A DNA stretch of 64,000 nt from Grammothele lineata (Eukaryota > Basidiomycota > Agaricomycetes > Polyporales > Polyporaceae): assembly GCA_002150815.3 (NCBI GenBank), contig NDFF03000011.1, positions 186,001 to 250,000 of the forward strand. The letters run 5' to 3'. The translations under genes and the position numbers were made by a program. The notes under the pieces were generated by a model that was not told the origin of the DNA, searched no databases, and saw nothing but the letters and a program-made list of their open reading frames with translations. Of the stretch, positions 16,901-30,262 are shown in pieces (the stretch's first letter is position 1; each line of letters begins with the position of its first letter).

Positions 16901-19009
16901 TCAAGCTCCGCGACGTCGGATTCCATGCGATTCGGCTTGTCTGAAGATGAAAGCCCGGGATCGTACTGCATAGCGAGCGCGGAGAGGACGAGCTTGGAGA
17001 GCGTGCCGGCAACTTTGCGGTGCGCCGCTTTCAAATGCGATTGCAACGTCTGTCCAGAGCTAGCGATTCTTGGATCTCGAGGGTCGCGCGGGTAGAGGTG
17101 ACTGGGAACATGACCACTGGGTGTCGCAGTGACATATAAGAGGTTCCGTACCGCTGCGACTACCCTTAAGACCAACTGATCCACCTCGCGGTACTGCTCC
17201 GGTCGCCGTGGGCTCGTCGAGGACTTCAAATAGCGGAGAACGGCGCTGATTGCTTCCCGGACCTGGTTGGATAACTCGACGGCCGTCTCGGGAGGCGTTG
17301 GTGCGAGGGCCTCCTGCAGGGCTTTGGCGGATTCCTCCGCCGCAGTGAGTTCGAGTGCTGGCTGATTGGAGCGGGATGCAACGAGATTTTGTGCAGCAGG
17401 TGGGCGACCGTTTCCGGCTTTCTTCGCACTAGCAGCAGAATCTGCTCGGTCTCGCCGGGAGGGGTATACTTCGGAGTCATCGGAATGAATGCTCAGGCGA
17501 TCAACGCTACTATCGCTGCGCTCCCGAGTACGTGAAACGGAGGACTCTGAACGCAGTCGACCCACAGGGTTTGCAAGACCACTGGAGCTACCGTTGCGAG
17601 GAATCGAGTTGGAAGCCGTGGCAGGACCTCTTGAAGGGGCGTCGCGGCCGAGCATCTCGTCATTGTATGAAGGTGGTGCGTTGGCCGGATTGCTCTCGGG
17701 GAGTGTCCAAGATATTGAGCCATCGATCGTGTTGAGATAGTAATACGATAGACCGTCATCTGCCAGCCGCCGTACCCAAGGTTCCGGTGTCCGTGTGCGT
17801 CTCGGGATCCCAAACCCAGCACCTTCCTGACTTGAACCATTGGCTTGTGCAAAACCGAGGGCGGCACTATGGTCCGTACGCGACGGTCCATGTGGAGAGA
17901 GTGCGGCTACCTCAGCTTCTTCACCGTCGTCACCCTCCGTAGGGAGATCTCGCGATTGTTGCCCGGTTTGGGTGTTCACATAGAATATCTGGAGGGGCAA
18001 AAATATGAGCACGAACCCATACAAAAGACGGGATCACTTCTTGACAGAAAAACCGGCACATGCGAAAACGGAACTAGGTTATAGAAGATGTACGCCCAAC
18101 GAGTAGTGCGCCGCTAGAAGCGTATCTCCTTATTAAGAGCATAGGAACGAAGCCGGGTAGCATCCCAAATAATTGAAACATTAGAATGGGAACAGCTATT
18201 CGGGTAGGCCTCGCTACCATGCCCTTGCGAAAGATCTGGCCCTCGCAAATTAACGGGCTGGCGAGGCCTCAGCATGCCCATAGCAAGTCCCGTGATGGCC
18301 AACCGTAACGTATGCACCAATAGCAACGTATTTTGGCAGGCAAAGGGACAGGAATGGGTCAAAATGATGGAGGTGCACTCTTCAGGCTGCCCGTGGCCGT
18401 TCGCTGATTCTCCATAAAATCAAAGCGCGACGACACCCCAAGAATGTAATGTGTCGTCCAGGGACACGGCTTTGTGAAATGAAAGCTAGAAAGACTCACT
18501 CGGCCATCTGTTGACACTTGGGGTACCCAAAAATCGCTATGCTGCGTCCCACCTCCACGGCCGGCAGCTCCGTTAGTGTATCCCGAGGGACGTTGGACTG
18601 GCTGAGCGTAGTCGGCATCACCATTCAGCCAATCACTGTCATGCTCGCCGGAGGACAAGGCTTGGGACATCGAGTGGGCCATGTCGACCATGGAGTCGTC
18701 CTGTAGGGAAGCTTGCGACGCAGTATACTCGGATCCATTGAGTATCGCCTCGGCCTCCTGGTCAGAGATCGTTTCCACGTAGTTGGAGGGAAACCAGCCT
18801 CGTTCATCGTTGAGAAGTCCATCCCACCAGCCAGACTCTAGACGCGTGAGGACTTCAATGATGTCGTTCTTGCGGAAGGAGAGGGAGGAAGAGTCGTCCG
18901 TCTGATAGTCGTAGAGGGCGCGGCAGAAGAAGGTGGATATGTACTGGTCCTCGGCGGCCTGAGGCTGGTCATAGTTCACAGAGGACATGGCCTGCTGGGT
19001 GTCGTACAT
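13933..19009 (-). CDS. CDC25: Ras guanine nucleotide exchange factor with SH3 and WW domains
   Basis: It activates Ras by GDP/GTP exchange upstream of adenylate cyclase. From the N-terminus: an SH3 domain (FFCRALYDYQTDDSSSLSF ... WWDGLL ... GWFPSNYVE, about 18760-18950), a WW-like domain split by a 511-nt intron (18499-17989), a clear WW (EPWVRRL...YYYLNTIDGSISWTLPE, about 17700-17790), a Ser-rich linker, helical middle, then a RasGEF-N module (GGVRAGTPTALVERLTAHE; DTTFIKNFLMTF, about 15500-15340) and the catalytic CDC25 domain (IANWVAESVL, HFINVAD, NYSTMTAIISGL, PCVPFIGVYLTTLTFINDG), ending at the TAG at 13933-13935. The first ATG visible is at 19009. The frame is open further up to about 19114 without an ATG, so a short upstream exon is possible. 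About ten introns; not all junctions resolved. Confidence 0.9.
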
Positions 19010-19323
19010 GGCCGGAGCCGGCGTCGCATGCGATGGCGGAGAGGGAGCGGAGGACGGAGGGAACGGCGGTCGGGATGGGCTGTAGTCAGGAATGAGGCGG
19101 CGGAAGCTGTCCACTGCCTCCCACGTGGTAAGCGCCGATGACCAGCGTCCCCAAATATGGCCTCGCCGCGCCCCTCACCGCGGAGCGTTGAGATATTGAT
19201 TGCTGCGCTTCAATTAACGTGCCTCCTCCAGACGCCGTCTAATGCCATACGCAAGCTCTTCTGAACTCGTACAACTGTCTCCACCTCAGCAGGCTACAAT
19301 CTACTTTTACCCGCACGAGCCCT

Positions 19324-22300
19324 TCACCGTTTCAGCGTCCGCTGCTTCTCCGCGAACTCCACAATCTTCTTGTCCACAAACAGTCCCTTTCTCTCCCGCA
19401 CGGCATCCATGTACGATTTCGCCAGATTCATGCGATCGGCCTTCTCTCCCAGGTCTTCCAACTCCTCCTCAGTTGTCGGCACCCAGAATGGGTCCTGGTC
19501 CAGGAGCTCATACCTACAACGAGGTCTTCGTTACGACCACGGCCCGGATTTAGACAGCGCGCGATGCTTACCCGCTAAATATGAGTTGCGGGCTGGCCGC
19601 ACCGGACGTCCGCTTTCGGATGTCTGGAGACAACATAAATGGGTTAGACGTATAGTCTCAAAATACCCGAATAACTAACCTAGTGCAAACCCAAAACTCT
19701 CAACAACCGGAAGCTTCGCACGGATAGTGAAGAACTCCGTGCCCTCCTTCATCTCTTCGGACACGATGCGTCCGCGTCGTTTCGCGACTACACCATACAC
19801 CTTCCCCAAGACGTCGGCTAGAATAGTCGTAAGTGGGCTGCACCCCATGACATAATTATGAGTAGCTTCCGCTCACTTGAAGCTTGAATGTCGCAAGTAT
19901 ACATTGCGAGCATCAATCGTGGAGACCAGTCGAGCAGCCCGTTCTTGCAGGCGTCCCTGACAGCAGTTATGAACGAACCCGTCAAGTGAGCCATCCTGTT
20001 GTACACTGAATGGTCGTCAGCGTACGTCTCATTGAAGGACATTCATAGTACGAGCGTCAAGATGCGCCTCGACGCTGGTTGACGACGAAATGCTATTTCT
20101 GCCTTCTCGCAGTGACCGAAGTTGGTCGACGGAAGATTTCATCTCCATCGAACAGAGGCGTAGGTCAGGAATACGGGAACACCAGGGTGCATTGCCAGCA
20201 TCACCGCCGCAACCTGTACACTTGCTCCCAACTCATCGCAGCATCCAGCAGATCAGATCGGGACAGCAAAGCGCCACATACCTTGTTCCTGTTCAATGCC
20301 TTCTCTATCAAGTGCGAGGGCCTCGACGAAGTAAGCCATGCCTTCTACTGGCTCCGCGCATAACGGTCCTTGGAATGTCGCTAGCTGGAAGCCAGTCTCA
20401 AGGTGATTGTCGAAGGCGAGCGCGAGCGGATCCCGCTCCTTGATCTGCTCGTGAGACTTAATTTGTGCCAGACGCCGCTTGAATCTAAGGCGCCCCAGTG
20501 AGCTCTCATTTGCGTTCTGGAGTAACGCATGATGAGGAGACTCACGAATTAGGTTGTCCCGACCTGGCGTCAATAAGCAGACATGTCCCCACCCTCTGCG
20601 GACCAAACGCCCAGACCCGGTCCGCGATGTCTATCCACTCTCCACCAGCCTCCTTGCATTTCTCGTGGAGTGCGGGCCAAAATTGCTCTGCCTTGATTGT
20701 CGGTTTCTTGATGTATTCACCTTGGATGTCGTAATCCTCGTCTACGGGAGCCTCGTCGTCATCGATACTAAATCCTTCGACGTCTCCCTCCCCGGCCTTG
20801 CGCTCTTGCTGCATGCGACGCAGGATGGCAAGGTTGTCCAGAAGGAACTCGAGAAGCGGCGCCGGGAGGGGCGCAGCGCGAACGGTGAACTTAGCGAGAT
20901 TCTGCGCGGTAGCACCATGGATTGTACCACGCTTGGCGTTTGGGGTCTTTGGCGGAGCCATATCTATAAAGCAAGATGTGCATATTCTTAGAACGTTCGT
21001 CCTCCTTCGAGATAGTTGAATTACTTGCCAGAACCCTTGACTGCTGTCTCTCTGAATGGTACGATAGGTTTCGAGGCGTGGATCTCGATCTTGGCGAACC
21101 GTTCCCGAAGGTCTTTCAGGCATCTCTGTCAACTCGTGAGTATGGAGATATTCCACGCATGTGTAAAACGTGGAAGACATGCCTCGCCGTGAAGCTCGCC
21201 TGCAGTCAAAATCACATGTTCGCCCGTTTGCTGTTGGAATGTCTCGACACACGGATCGGCCTGGCTCAGCAACTTCAGGCCACGAAGGAGCTTTGGCATA
21301 TCCGCCGGGTGTTCAGGCTCGAGGGCAACACGAACTATAGGTGCAGCCTAGAATCGTTGTCCGTCAAATCTATCCCCTCATCGAGAGGGTCAATTCAGGT
21401 GCTAACTCACGTAGCGCAATACCCCAGCCATGTTCACCAGACAGTCTTGGTAAGCAGCGAAGTCCTCCAGAGACCCGGCGCTTGCGCCACTTGCGCCAGG
21501 CGCACAGAGTGTCGCGTTCCGCCAGACCTTACCCTCCAGGCCACGTACCGCGAACACATTCCCCGCCGAGACGCTCTCGACAGGGATAAGCTCGCGACCC
21601 ATCATTGTGTACAGCTGCTCCACAGGTGCAGTGAGGATGTGCTGCGTGTTTTGTGGATGGGCTGGTCCGAGTGCGCGGTTGTACTTCGGCAGCACGCAGA
21701 TGATGGTGGTACCGACACGGATCGTGCCCGAGTAGATGCGTGCGAAGCCTAGGAGCGTCTCGTCCGCACTGTCTTCATCCTCGGCCTTGCCACCGAGGGT
21801 CGTATCGTCATTGATCTGCGCGTTCTTCGTGGCCTCCTCTAGCGATACGGATGAGGTCTCTTGCGTACTCGCGTCTGCCGCCGCCGCCGCCGCCGCCGCG
21901 GCTGCACGAGCCTCGCGGGTGGCTTTGGCGCGACTACGCATCTCGTCGGCGGTGAGAGCCTTCTTCTTGTTTTCGGGTAGCTCCTTGGCCGGTACAGCGA
22001 ACATTTTGCTCACAAGCGCGACGACCGGTACATCCGGGCTGTTGTTGCAGGCATAGAGAACCTCTTCCAGCTTGTTCTTGGGGTCGATGGTGGATTCGTA
22101 AAGGTCCGGGTAGAGCATCTTCGGAATACGCGTGCATTGGGCGGCCGAGGGAGGGGGAACGATGTCAACAACCGTCTGGATAACGCATGTTGACAGGGGA
22201 AGCCACTGGGAGAAGACGAGTGACAATAACTGGCGAACGTCCTTCGACTTTTGATCGCGCGGAAGGATTTTAAGCCCGAGAGTGGTGATGATTTTGGAGA

Positions 22301-23438
22301 CTTTCTCCGGATTACTAACAACCAAAGCGAGATGTGAGATAGTAGCACATACCACAAGAATTCTCTATGCGTACGGATTTAGCGCCACTGCGTCGTACAC
22401 AGCCCAAATGTTCTCTAGGATGAATTGGACGAACAACGGTTTTAAAGAACGCCCCCGCAAGTGCTTTTGACTGATGACCCGCTTCGTCTTGGGATCAAGA
22501 TAGAAGTCGCCCCACAGAACCTGCCTTAGGTTGCCCTCCTTCATACCGAGCTTCACGGCGTAAAGATGTGCGAACTTGCCGATACGGAAACCCCAGCCAT
22601 CGATGGCTGACGCGAAAACGACGTTGCCCTTCTCCGGCGCAAAGTAGATGTCTTCATCATCCTTCTCCTGATATTCATCCTCGTCGTTCATGGTAGCAAG
22701 CACTTCGTCCTCATGGGATTCCTTCTTAGCTGCTAATCGACGCTCGCGCTCTTCTCTCCACCGGAGGTCGTCCTCCATGCGCTCTCCGGCAAAGAAGCTC
22801 CCCATAACCGCGTTGACCTGTTCTATAAGCTGCGAGAGATGTTGGTGGGCTTCGATGGGGGAGAGCTTCAGCTCCGTTATTAGACGATCGAATTTGTTGA
22901 TGACCAAGATTGGGCGAAGACGATCTTGCCAAGCTTGCCTGAGAACGGTAATTGTCTAGAATCCTTTGTCAAGAACATAGAAGAAAATCAAACTGGAGTG
23001 CTGACCCGGGCTTACCTGGGTACACACCCCCTCGACTACATCAACGAGAACGAGTGCACCGTCGCAAAGACGTGACGCAGTCGACACTTCACTTGAGAAA
23101 TCAACATGTCCCGGAGTGTCTATCATGTTCACAACGTATGTCTTTGGACGAGGCTCTGATATCGTTAATACGCAATGCGCCGTACCAGGGTTCCTGTGCT
23201 TACCTCCCTCTGAATCTTTCTCCACAACCTTGAATCTCAAAGACACTGCGCTGCTCTCCATGGTGATACCTCTCTCCTGCTCGTCCTCTCTGCTATCAAG
23301 GTACCTGATCTTGCCCGCCATTCTCGCTGAGATGATATTATTTGCGGCAAGCAGCGCGTCCATCAGCGTGGTCTTGCCATGGTCGACGTGCCCGATAGTG
23401 GTGACGTTGCGTACGTCTACAGCTTCTGCGGTCGCCAT
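19324..23438 (-). CDS. EFL1: Ribosome assembly GTPase, EF-2-like (Efl1/Ria1)
   Basis: Efl1 works with Sdo1/SBDS to release Tif6/eIF6 from pre-60S particles in the cytoplasm. The N-terminus at 23438 carries the G1 motif [16 protein letters not shown], the EFL1-type stretch [26 protein letters not shown]3 [12 protein letters not shown] and G4 NKFDRL. Unlike EF-2 it has the long acidic/Ala-rich insert in domain II (about 21750-22000) with a run of ten alanines. The domain IV match [16 protein letters not shown] is at about 20340-20400, and the C-terminus [17 protein letters not shown]...AEKQRTLKR ends at a TGA at 19324-19326. It lacks the diphthamide region expected of true EF-2, as far as I can see. 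Several introns; not every boundary was fixed. The stop lies only about 300 nt upstream of the RasGEF start, on the same strand. Confidence 0.92.
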
Positions 23439-26072
23439 GAAGGTTGTACGATACCAGTGTCAGGCCACAGCAAAGATGAGCGACGGTGAACATCCATAGA
23501 ACGATGACTCTGCTACAGAAAACTCGGTACCGGGAACCGGCCAGAAGACCAGGATGCTGAAATGGGGAAGCCACAGTAGCTTACGTAATTCAATACGTCT
23601 CAACAACAGTAATACGCTCTACTATTGGACCAAGAGCGCGTCTCTTCTCTCATACTACTTACTTGACATCGACTCAGAATTTCATTACCGGTGTACCTGC
23701 ACTCGTCTGGCTCAAACTACAAATTACGATAGCCGCATTCAACTTTTCATTCGGCGAAATGATAACCTCAATAGTCCTGACATACAAGACGGCGGTTTTC
23801 TTGAGCGCCACTACTAGTGTCAGGCCCCCTGTAGAGGTGCGTACGTATACTGTATACCAGACTCTGCTAGGTTGTTAGTGTTGCTCCTGTGTTCTTACCA
23901 GCATTGTTAGGGGGACATCCGTCAGCACACAGCATTGATAGTTCATAACAAAAGTGCTACTAGTGTCATTGCCTTCCATGATTGTCGAGCGGTTCGCATG
24001 ACCCGGCCTAGGCGTAACAACCTTCTGAACAGTTGAATTCCTGTGGCAAGAGCGGGGGCGCAGTAGAGACTCTCACAATCCGTTGATGGCACGCGTTCTA
24101 CAGTGACTTCTACTCCCTGGGTACTTTCATCCATTCAGGCACTGTGTGCTACATACGCCAATGGCCCAGACAATCCACGTTACGGCGTATCACTTTCTAT
24201 CATTCAATATCCGATCTCTCGGCAGTCTCGGCAGCTCGGAATGGGCGTTTAGAATGAAATGCCATCTCAGATTCAACACAGACAACCAACAACGCTTCGT
24301 CCGCGTGGTGGCTATCTCTACCCCATCATTCATCCAAGAACATCAAAGTGACTCAGTGAGTTTTCTAGCAGGACTTCTCCTATGCGACCTGTCCATTTGG
24401 TGAGAGTCCCTTACGAATTCCGGAGCTGACATTGTTGCATGCGCAGGCGTGAGGTCTACAGCCTTGAAACGTGTCTTTGCCGTAGACGAGGTCGGCCCGC
24501 ATTGCGTATCAACACCGATGCCCGTCATGGTCAGACACTTGCTTCTCACTTCCAATGATACGGCCATGAACATAGGGCTGACTCGGTACGGAGCGCACCT
24601 CCAGCCGTGCGGAGTCCTCGAGTTGAAGCAGTATGCATGATACCGTTACTAGACTCGTAGTGGTGCGCAGATCCCCCCCAAACACTCATGCTTCCGCTAT
24701 CATTGCAAGGTGGAACATCGCATAATTTCTGGCTATGCCATCGATATGGCCTTACAGACTAGACTTTCAGGTCTCCGTCGTATCGAATAGACCGCCAACA
24801 GCTTCCGTGCCTGAGGGGATGCTTGAAAGAACCACGATGTTGCTCAGGGTCGTGGTGGTACGCGGTATGTAAACGGCTTTTAGGTACGTTGGACCTGTTG
24901 TCTGTGGCCTATCTGACACGAGTCTCGGACGCTACTTGCAGGAACAGCGACGCAAGGTGTGAAGTTCCGTGGAACAAGGAGCTTAGGATACCAGCCGCGG
25001 CGGCACAATGAGTATAAACAACGTCAGGAAGGTTAGTTGGGCGTGAGGGTTTGCACGTTTTCCGGCAGTCGCCCCCGTGCCGCAACTTAATCATTCTTCT
25101 TTTTGCACCCGTCCCGTTTCTGCCGTGCGGATCGCTCCGCTGCCAGTGCTCCCGGGTGACCCATGTTATCGGGCACGCCGCACAACATCAGATACGGTCG
25201 CGTTTTGTTCTTGAATTAATGCTGAAGCTCCAAATATCGGATGCTTTACAACACACACGCCGGCCAAGATACGCCTAGGGGAACTCAAGAGGGGCTATGC
25301 GTGCCCAATGCCCGGATGCTGCGCGCAGCGGGCTGTGGCATCCATTCTCAGGTATTCGATGACAGTCCTTCGGAGCGGAGCGCCCTGATAGGCCTCCTTC
25401 CGAGGGGCCGACAGGCCTTCCAAATCCGGAGATCCATGGAAGCAGAACAACGGCCAAACACGCCATGCCAGTTCATTTCCGGTTTAAGCCCGCCCGAGGC
25501 AGTAGTTGGTGTGAATATATCGCCCATACCTCCCTCCATCGATATGCTTCGTCAAATGCTCACATGCACAGCCAGGAACCCGGAGAGTCAAAGCTCAATG
25601 CTACTCAGCACAGTTTGCAGATGAAAATGATTTCCCCCCGATGTGCGCAATAGGTGCTACATATTGCTATCGGGCAGGAGGCGGATGTACAAGTTCGTGG
25701 ATTATGTGAGTCGCCCTCAGCCCTTCGGAACACATCAATTTGTTATGTTATCGTGTTTTCTGACCCGCGTAGCACGGTCAGCTGGCCTCCACCATCGTTG
25801 TCAGGCGGCGTTCGGTCGCTATTCGCAGTCAAGATTCGGCCGCAGCGGCTCCCTCGAGGCATGGCCTCGCACGTTGCGCGCGTATCAGTTCCACAACGAG
25901 GTGGGCCATCCACTGCTTCGAGGCCGTATTCGGCATCGGTTGAGTCCACTCTTAGGCTTGCAACTCGTCATCTGTCGAATTCGCTCACACCGCACATGCT
26001 GAAAACGTGATGTTTAGTCATGTATAAAGCGGTCTTGTGTCGTCGCGAGTCTCGCCGTCGCCATTTCCCACC
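23439..26072. other. Gene-poor spacer, 2.6 kb
   Basis: Divergent spacer between EFL1 and the large orphan gene. Only short frames occur, none with family motifs or matching splice sites. It is less GC-rich than its neighbours. No terminal repeats, transposase motifs or tRNA were found by eye. It may hold decayed transposon sequence or non-coding transcripts, but nothing supports either. Confidence 0.4.
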
Positions 26073-29000
26073 ATGGCTTCTGAAACGTCCGCACCTACAC
26101 TCGACACCTCGAACGATGAAACACTCCATGCTCAACTGGCCCTCGACTATTTGAATGCCCAGCTAGCCACCAACTATCACGGCGCGGAGGCACGTCGCGA
26201 TGCATATGAGGGTCGTACGCTCACGGAAGAGCGACGTAGGTCTCGAAATCCTCTCCTCTGCACATGTCGCTCACGCTTTAGACTTTAGGTAGAACATTTG
26301 CATGGGCACAATACAACTCAAGAGGCAAGAATGCCGTCAAGTTCCAGTTTTCGATCCCTCAAGTTCACTTCGTTTGTGATCACGACGCGGTGCTTGAAGT
26401 GAATATCGATACAGGGACGCTCTTTGATACGTATGAAAGTCCAGATCCTTTTGCCCCTCAGCGCCCTGAATGACCTCTTTCAGGAAACTCGATGATCGCG
26501 GACTCCAAGATGTGACAGTGTACCTACGCATGCCGACGGAAAGGCGCACGATTCTCGGTAGGGATGTGAAGGTTGGTGACTACGAGAGCCGTATCCACTT
26601 GCTTGTATTCGACCTAGAGCGTATGTTGTTCATAGTGTCTTTAAGGGTTTGGGCTGAACGCTGAGTATGTTCATTGCAGGTGCGAAATGCGTGGACGTTA
26701 ATGGACTCGAACAAACTCGGAGAAAGGAGACCGACATCGAACGGCATATTCTTGGGTACCTGAGATACCTACAGGCCGGGGGGCATCATGTTTTATTCTT
26801 CCCCCCTGAGTTTGATGAGGATGATCTCCGAACCCCAGTGCGCTTCTCGCTCGTAGCTACGGCGAAACCTAAACCGCTAGAGTCCATCGACAACATCACG
26901 TCGACGATGATCAACAACTACCTCTCCCTGCTTTGGTTTACGTGCGCCTTCATCGCTCACACCACGGGGGAGGCCGGGAATGCCTCATGGGAGAACACAA
27001 CCTCACTAGCGATCTTCCGATCTTGGTCGAAAGCGGCCGACTACAAATTCCAGTGGCACTTCCTAGTCGAGTTTGGGCAGCCGCGAGTGGATATCCTCTG
27101 TGATCGCGAAGTCATCCTGTATTTCACCTTGTCGGAAGTTACGTTCTTTTCAAGTGACGAGGAAAAGCTCCCAAGAGAGTCAGTCATTTCCATTCCACTC
27201 ACTCTCACTCATAGTTTTACTTACTGGCCTACAGGGAGCCTGACTACAAAGGATGGAGAATTGCTCTCATTATAGACATTGAAGTTAAGCAGGCAAACAT
27301 CGAGCTGAAACCGTCGAGTGCGTCCAAGTCTCGAATCTCCTGAGGTGTCACCTGACTCCGCTCGTTCGTAGGCGTGCGTCACGGCGCACGTTACTCACAC
27401 TGGAATCCCGAGCCCCGGGATGAACACAAGGACGCGCATCAGGAACTCATTAATTTCTTCGTAACCAAGTATATCGCCCTTCTATCTCAGACGAAGCTGC
27501 GTTACTTGTTCAAACGAGTCCAGGAGGAACATCTTCTCATCCCGAGGTTCAAAGAGGCTGACGGAAGCTGGTGGATGCTCGAACACGGCATCAGCGCCGG
27601 CGCCGACGCATTGGATCGGTCTATCCGAGGCACTAACATGCACGGCATGGACCTCGTCGTCGCCATATCTCAGTCGTCGATCAACAACCAATTCCGCTCC
27701 CGATTTTTGGGGGCTCGCGACGTTCTTCATCGCTGGAGTCCGCCGGAGGGCGCTGTCGTTGGAATCAAGGGCGTATCCGCGGTCATCTTGTCAAACTCCA
27801 AGGCTATCTTCACGGTTCACGTCACGGATGCTACGCTCCAGTCCAAGATTCTGAATGATAAGATACAACTGGTCAACGAGTGAGTTCGCGCCACGGATCC
27901 CAATCTCCCCTACTCAACGGTGTCAATAGCACGTACGGGCGAGTGACTTTGGTGGACTGTAGTCTGTCTTTCGAGGTCGTCCTTAATTCGTGCACGCATG
28001 ATAAGCTCAAGAACTCCGACTACAAGCCGAAGCCGTACGAGTTTACTGAGACGGGACGCCCCGTTTTGAGCGGGGACTACGTACTTCATCATATATATCT
28101 CAATCTAGAAGGTGAGCATATGCTAACGCGCCCTCTCGGCCTACATCGTCTCATACATATCATCCGTTAGAGGCCGAACTGTGCCCTGAGCGCACCGTAT
28201 TTGACCGAGCGGAGCCGGCCTTCGATGGCTGGAACGCCGAGGACGAAGCAGACAAGCGTTCTAAAACGACACGCATTCAGTATACGCTTGCTCATTATAT
28301 CAAGGAGTACTACTTCAAGGAGTTGATGAAAGACGGCTTACACATCATCGCTAGCATTCCCGTCTACAAGTACTCGGAACTGAGCCCGTCGTTCTACAAG
28401 TTCACCAAGATCAACTTCGTCACTTACTCCGCCGAATCGAGCACGGCGTACGAAGAACCATCCCGGGCTGAGCCAATAGTTTTCGTCTTAGGCATCACCG
28501 GCAATCCCGTCACCGAGGCCGTAAACCCAGACTTGTTCATCCCTTCGCCGCGCTGGGTCGCCCCTAGCAGCTCCGGGTTTTCCCACGGCACGTTGGCTAT
28601 CTCCAAACGGGTCTTCCACAAACGCCTCTTCGCACTCCTCAGCCGTGTCAACGCACTCACTACCCTCGTACCTGTTTCGTCCTCGTTCAATGTACAGGCG
28701 GACGAGAGCTTGGTGCAACAGTGGGCTTATCACGAGACATTCAAGACGCGGAGCGCCGACTGGAAACCCGTCGGCGGCGATGAAGGCATGGATACGACGA
28801 GGTACGAGTGGAGGTACTCGAGGGAGTGGCATCTTCACGAGGAAGGTACCCACTTGAAGAAGGGAGAGTATCTGGTATCGTGTACGTCCCCCTCCCACGG
28901 CACCCCAAGCCCCGCTGACGTTTATTGCCTTAGGTACGACCAACAACGAGCTTGAGCTCCCGGACCTCACTCAACTTGCGAGCGGCTCTCTGGAGGTCAA

Positions 29001-30062
29001 GATGTCGGGGAACATCAGACTGCGCATTTCGACCACCACGAATGGTGTCATCTGGAGGTATGACTCGAACTCGTTCGGTTCTCAAGACTTCGGCAGTTGA
29101 CTGGTGACCGCGTAGCTCCGAGTCCACAGCGGTATGGGAGATTACCGTTTCGATCAAGACCGCCGGCCGAGGTGTCGTTAATGTATACCTTGACGGGCTC
29201 GACAAGACGAAGCAGCCGCCGCCCAAGACCACCTTTGGGCGCAGCGGGCCGGGTGGTTTGGACAGCGACGCCTATTCCATCCTCCGGGCGAACCTTCCCA
29301 AGGCCGAGCAGTTCAAGGACATCTTGACTGAGCTTAAGGAACTCGAAGGGATGTGGAAGTACTATTTCCCGTCCGCAAACCCCTTCTCGCTGTGTAGCCC
29401 AACGTTCAATTTCGCGGGCGATCTGCTCTTCGAGCTCCGTCGTGCGACCGCCGCTGCAATTTCCGCCGCCGCCGCCACCACTGTCGGAGCAACAGGGGAA
29501 GCTGGGGCTGCCGCAACAGATGGAAAACCTCCGGGCCCCGGGCCCACCCCGAGGCCCCGTCGCCCAAACCGCCCTAGCGGCGATCCCAATAGCCCTAGCA
29601 GCGATTCCAATAGCCCTGGCAGCCGACCCGGTTCCCGTACCGGCTTCCGGACCTCAGGCGCCAGCTCGCCTACCGCTAGTTCCCCTGGTGCCCTAGGGCC
29701 CGCGGGTGGGTCGCCTCGTTCTGGATCTCCGCGACCTACGGTTGGCGTCTCTCGAGGACGACCTAGTTCCCCTGGTGCGGGGGTGAGACCGGGGTCGACT
29801 AGACGCAGCGCCTCGAGCTCGCGCCAGAGCTCTCCTGCAAGAGGTCCTGCTTCGCAAGCCCCGTCAATGGCACCGGGGTCACAGCGCGCCCCCTTCCCAC
29901 CGCCGCTAGCTGGAGGAGGTAAGCATTGAGCTTGGTGATCACTGCTGCAGCGTCCTAATTCTTGACTCTGAGCTCGCAGGCGTCCCGCGCCTTGAGGGAG
30001 GAGGGCGGGCTGGGCGGGCTGGATCAGGTACTGTACCGCGCCGTCTCGGACTTGGCCCGTAG
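26073..30062 (+). CDS. Large orphan protein, 1144 aa, low-complexity Pro/Ser tail
   Basis: Eleven exons join in frame (3435 nt): 26073-26235, 26289-26430, 26484-26620, 26680-27178, 27235-27317, 27372-27879, 27930-28111, 28171-28881, 28934-29057, 29116-29918, 29980-30062. The start CCCACCATGGCT has a strong context. There is no signal peptide or membrane segment. Residues 1-970 look like ordered beta-rich domains with alternating hydrophobic residues (for example AVKFQFSIPQVHFVCDHD and GRVTLVDCSLSFEVVL). From about residue 990 the chain is Pro/Ser/Gly/Arg-rich and surely disordered. A segment near residue 432, NMHGMDLVVAISQSSINNQF, recalls the GWD...iN motif of TULIP-type lipid-binding proteins, and a second weaker module may start near 615. 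No function can be assigned from sequence alone. It converges on the hydrolase, with 200 nt between the stops. Confidence 0.82.
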
Positions 30063-30262
30063 TAGAGCGGCTAAATCGCTCGCGAGTTTGAATGTGTCAT
30101 ATTCCTTCAGTATCCCCTCCCACACGCATCCTACATATCATTTCCGAGTTTCGCAAGGCTTCCAACATTCTATGCACCCTGTTATACCAACTTCTCCAAC
30201 ATTTTACCATCTCACCACCATGCCATGATCTGCTCTCGAACTTGTTGTATGCCCATGTCAAT

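Noticed and set aside
23439..26072. Possible transposon relic in the 2.6 kb gap
   Set aside because: No transposase, reverse transcriptase, terminal repeat or target duplication could be recognised by eye.
29362..29696. Extra frames over the Pro/Ser-rich tail of the orphan protein
   Set aside because: Low-complexity GC-rich DNA stays open in several frames; only one frame continues the gene in phase with its introns.
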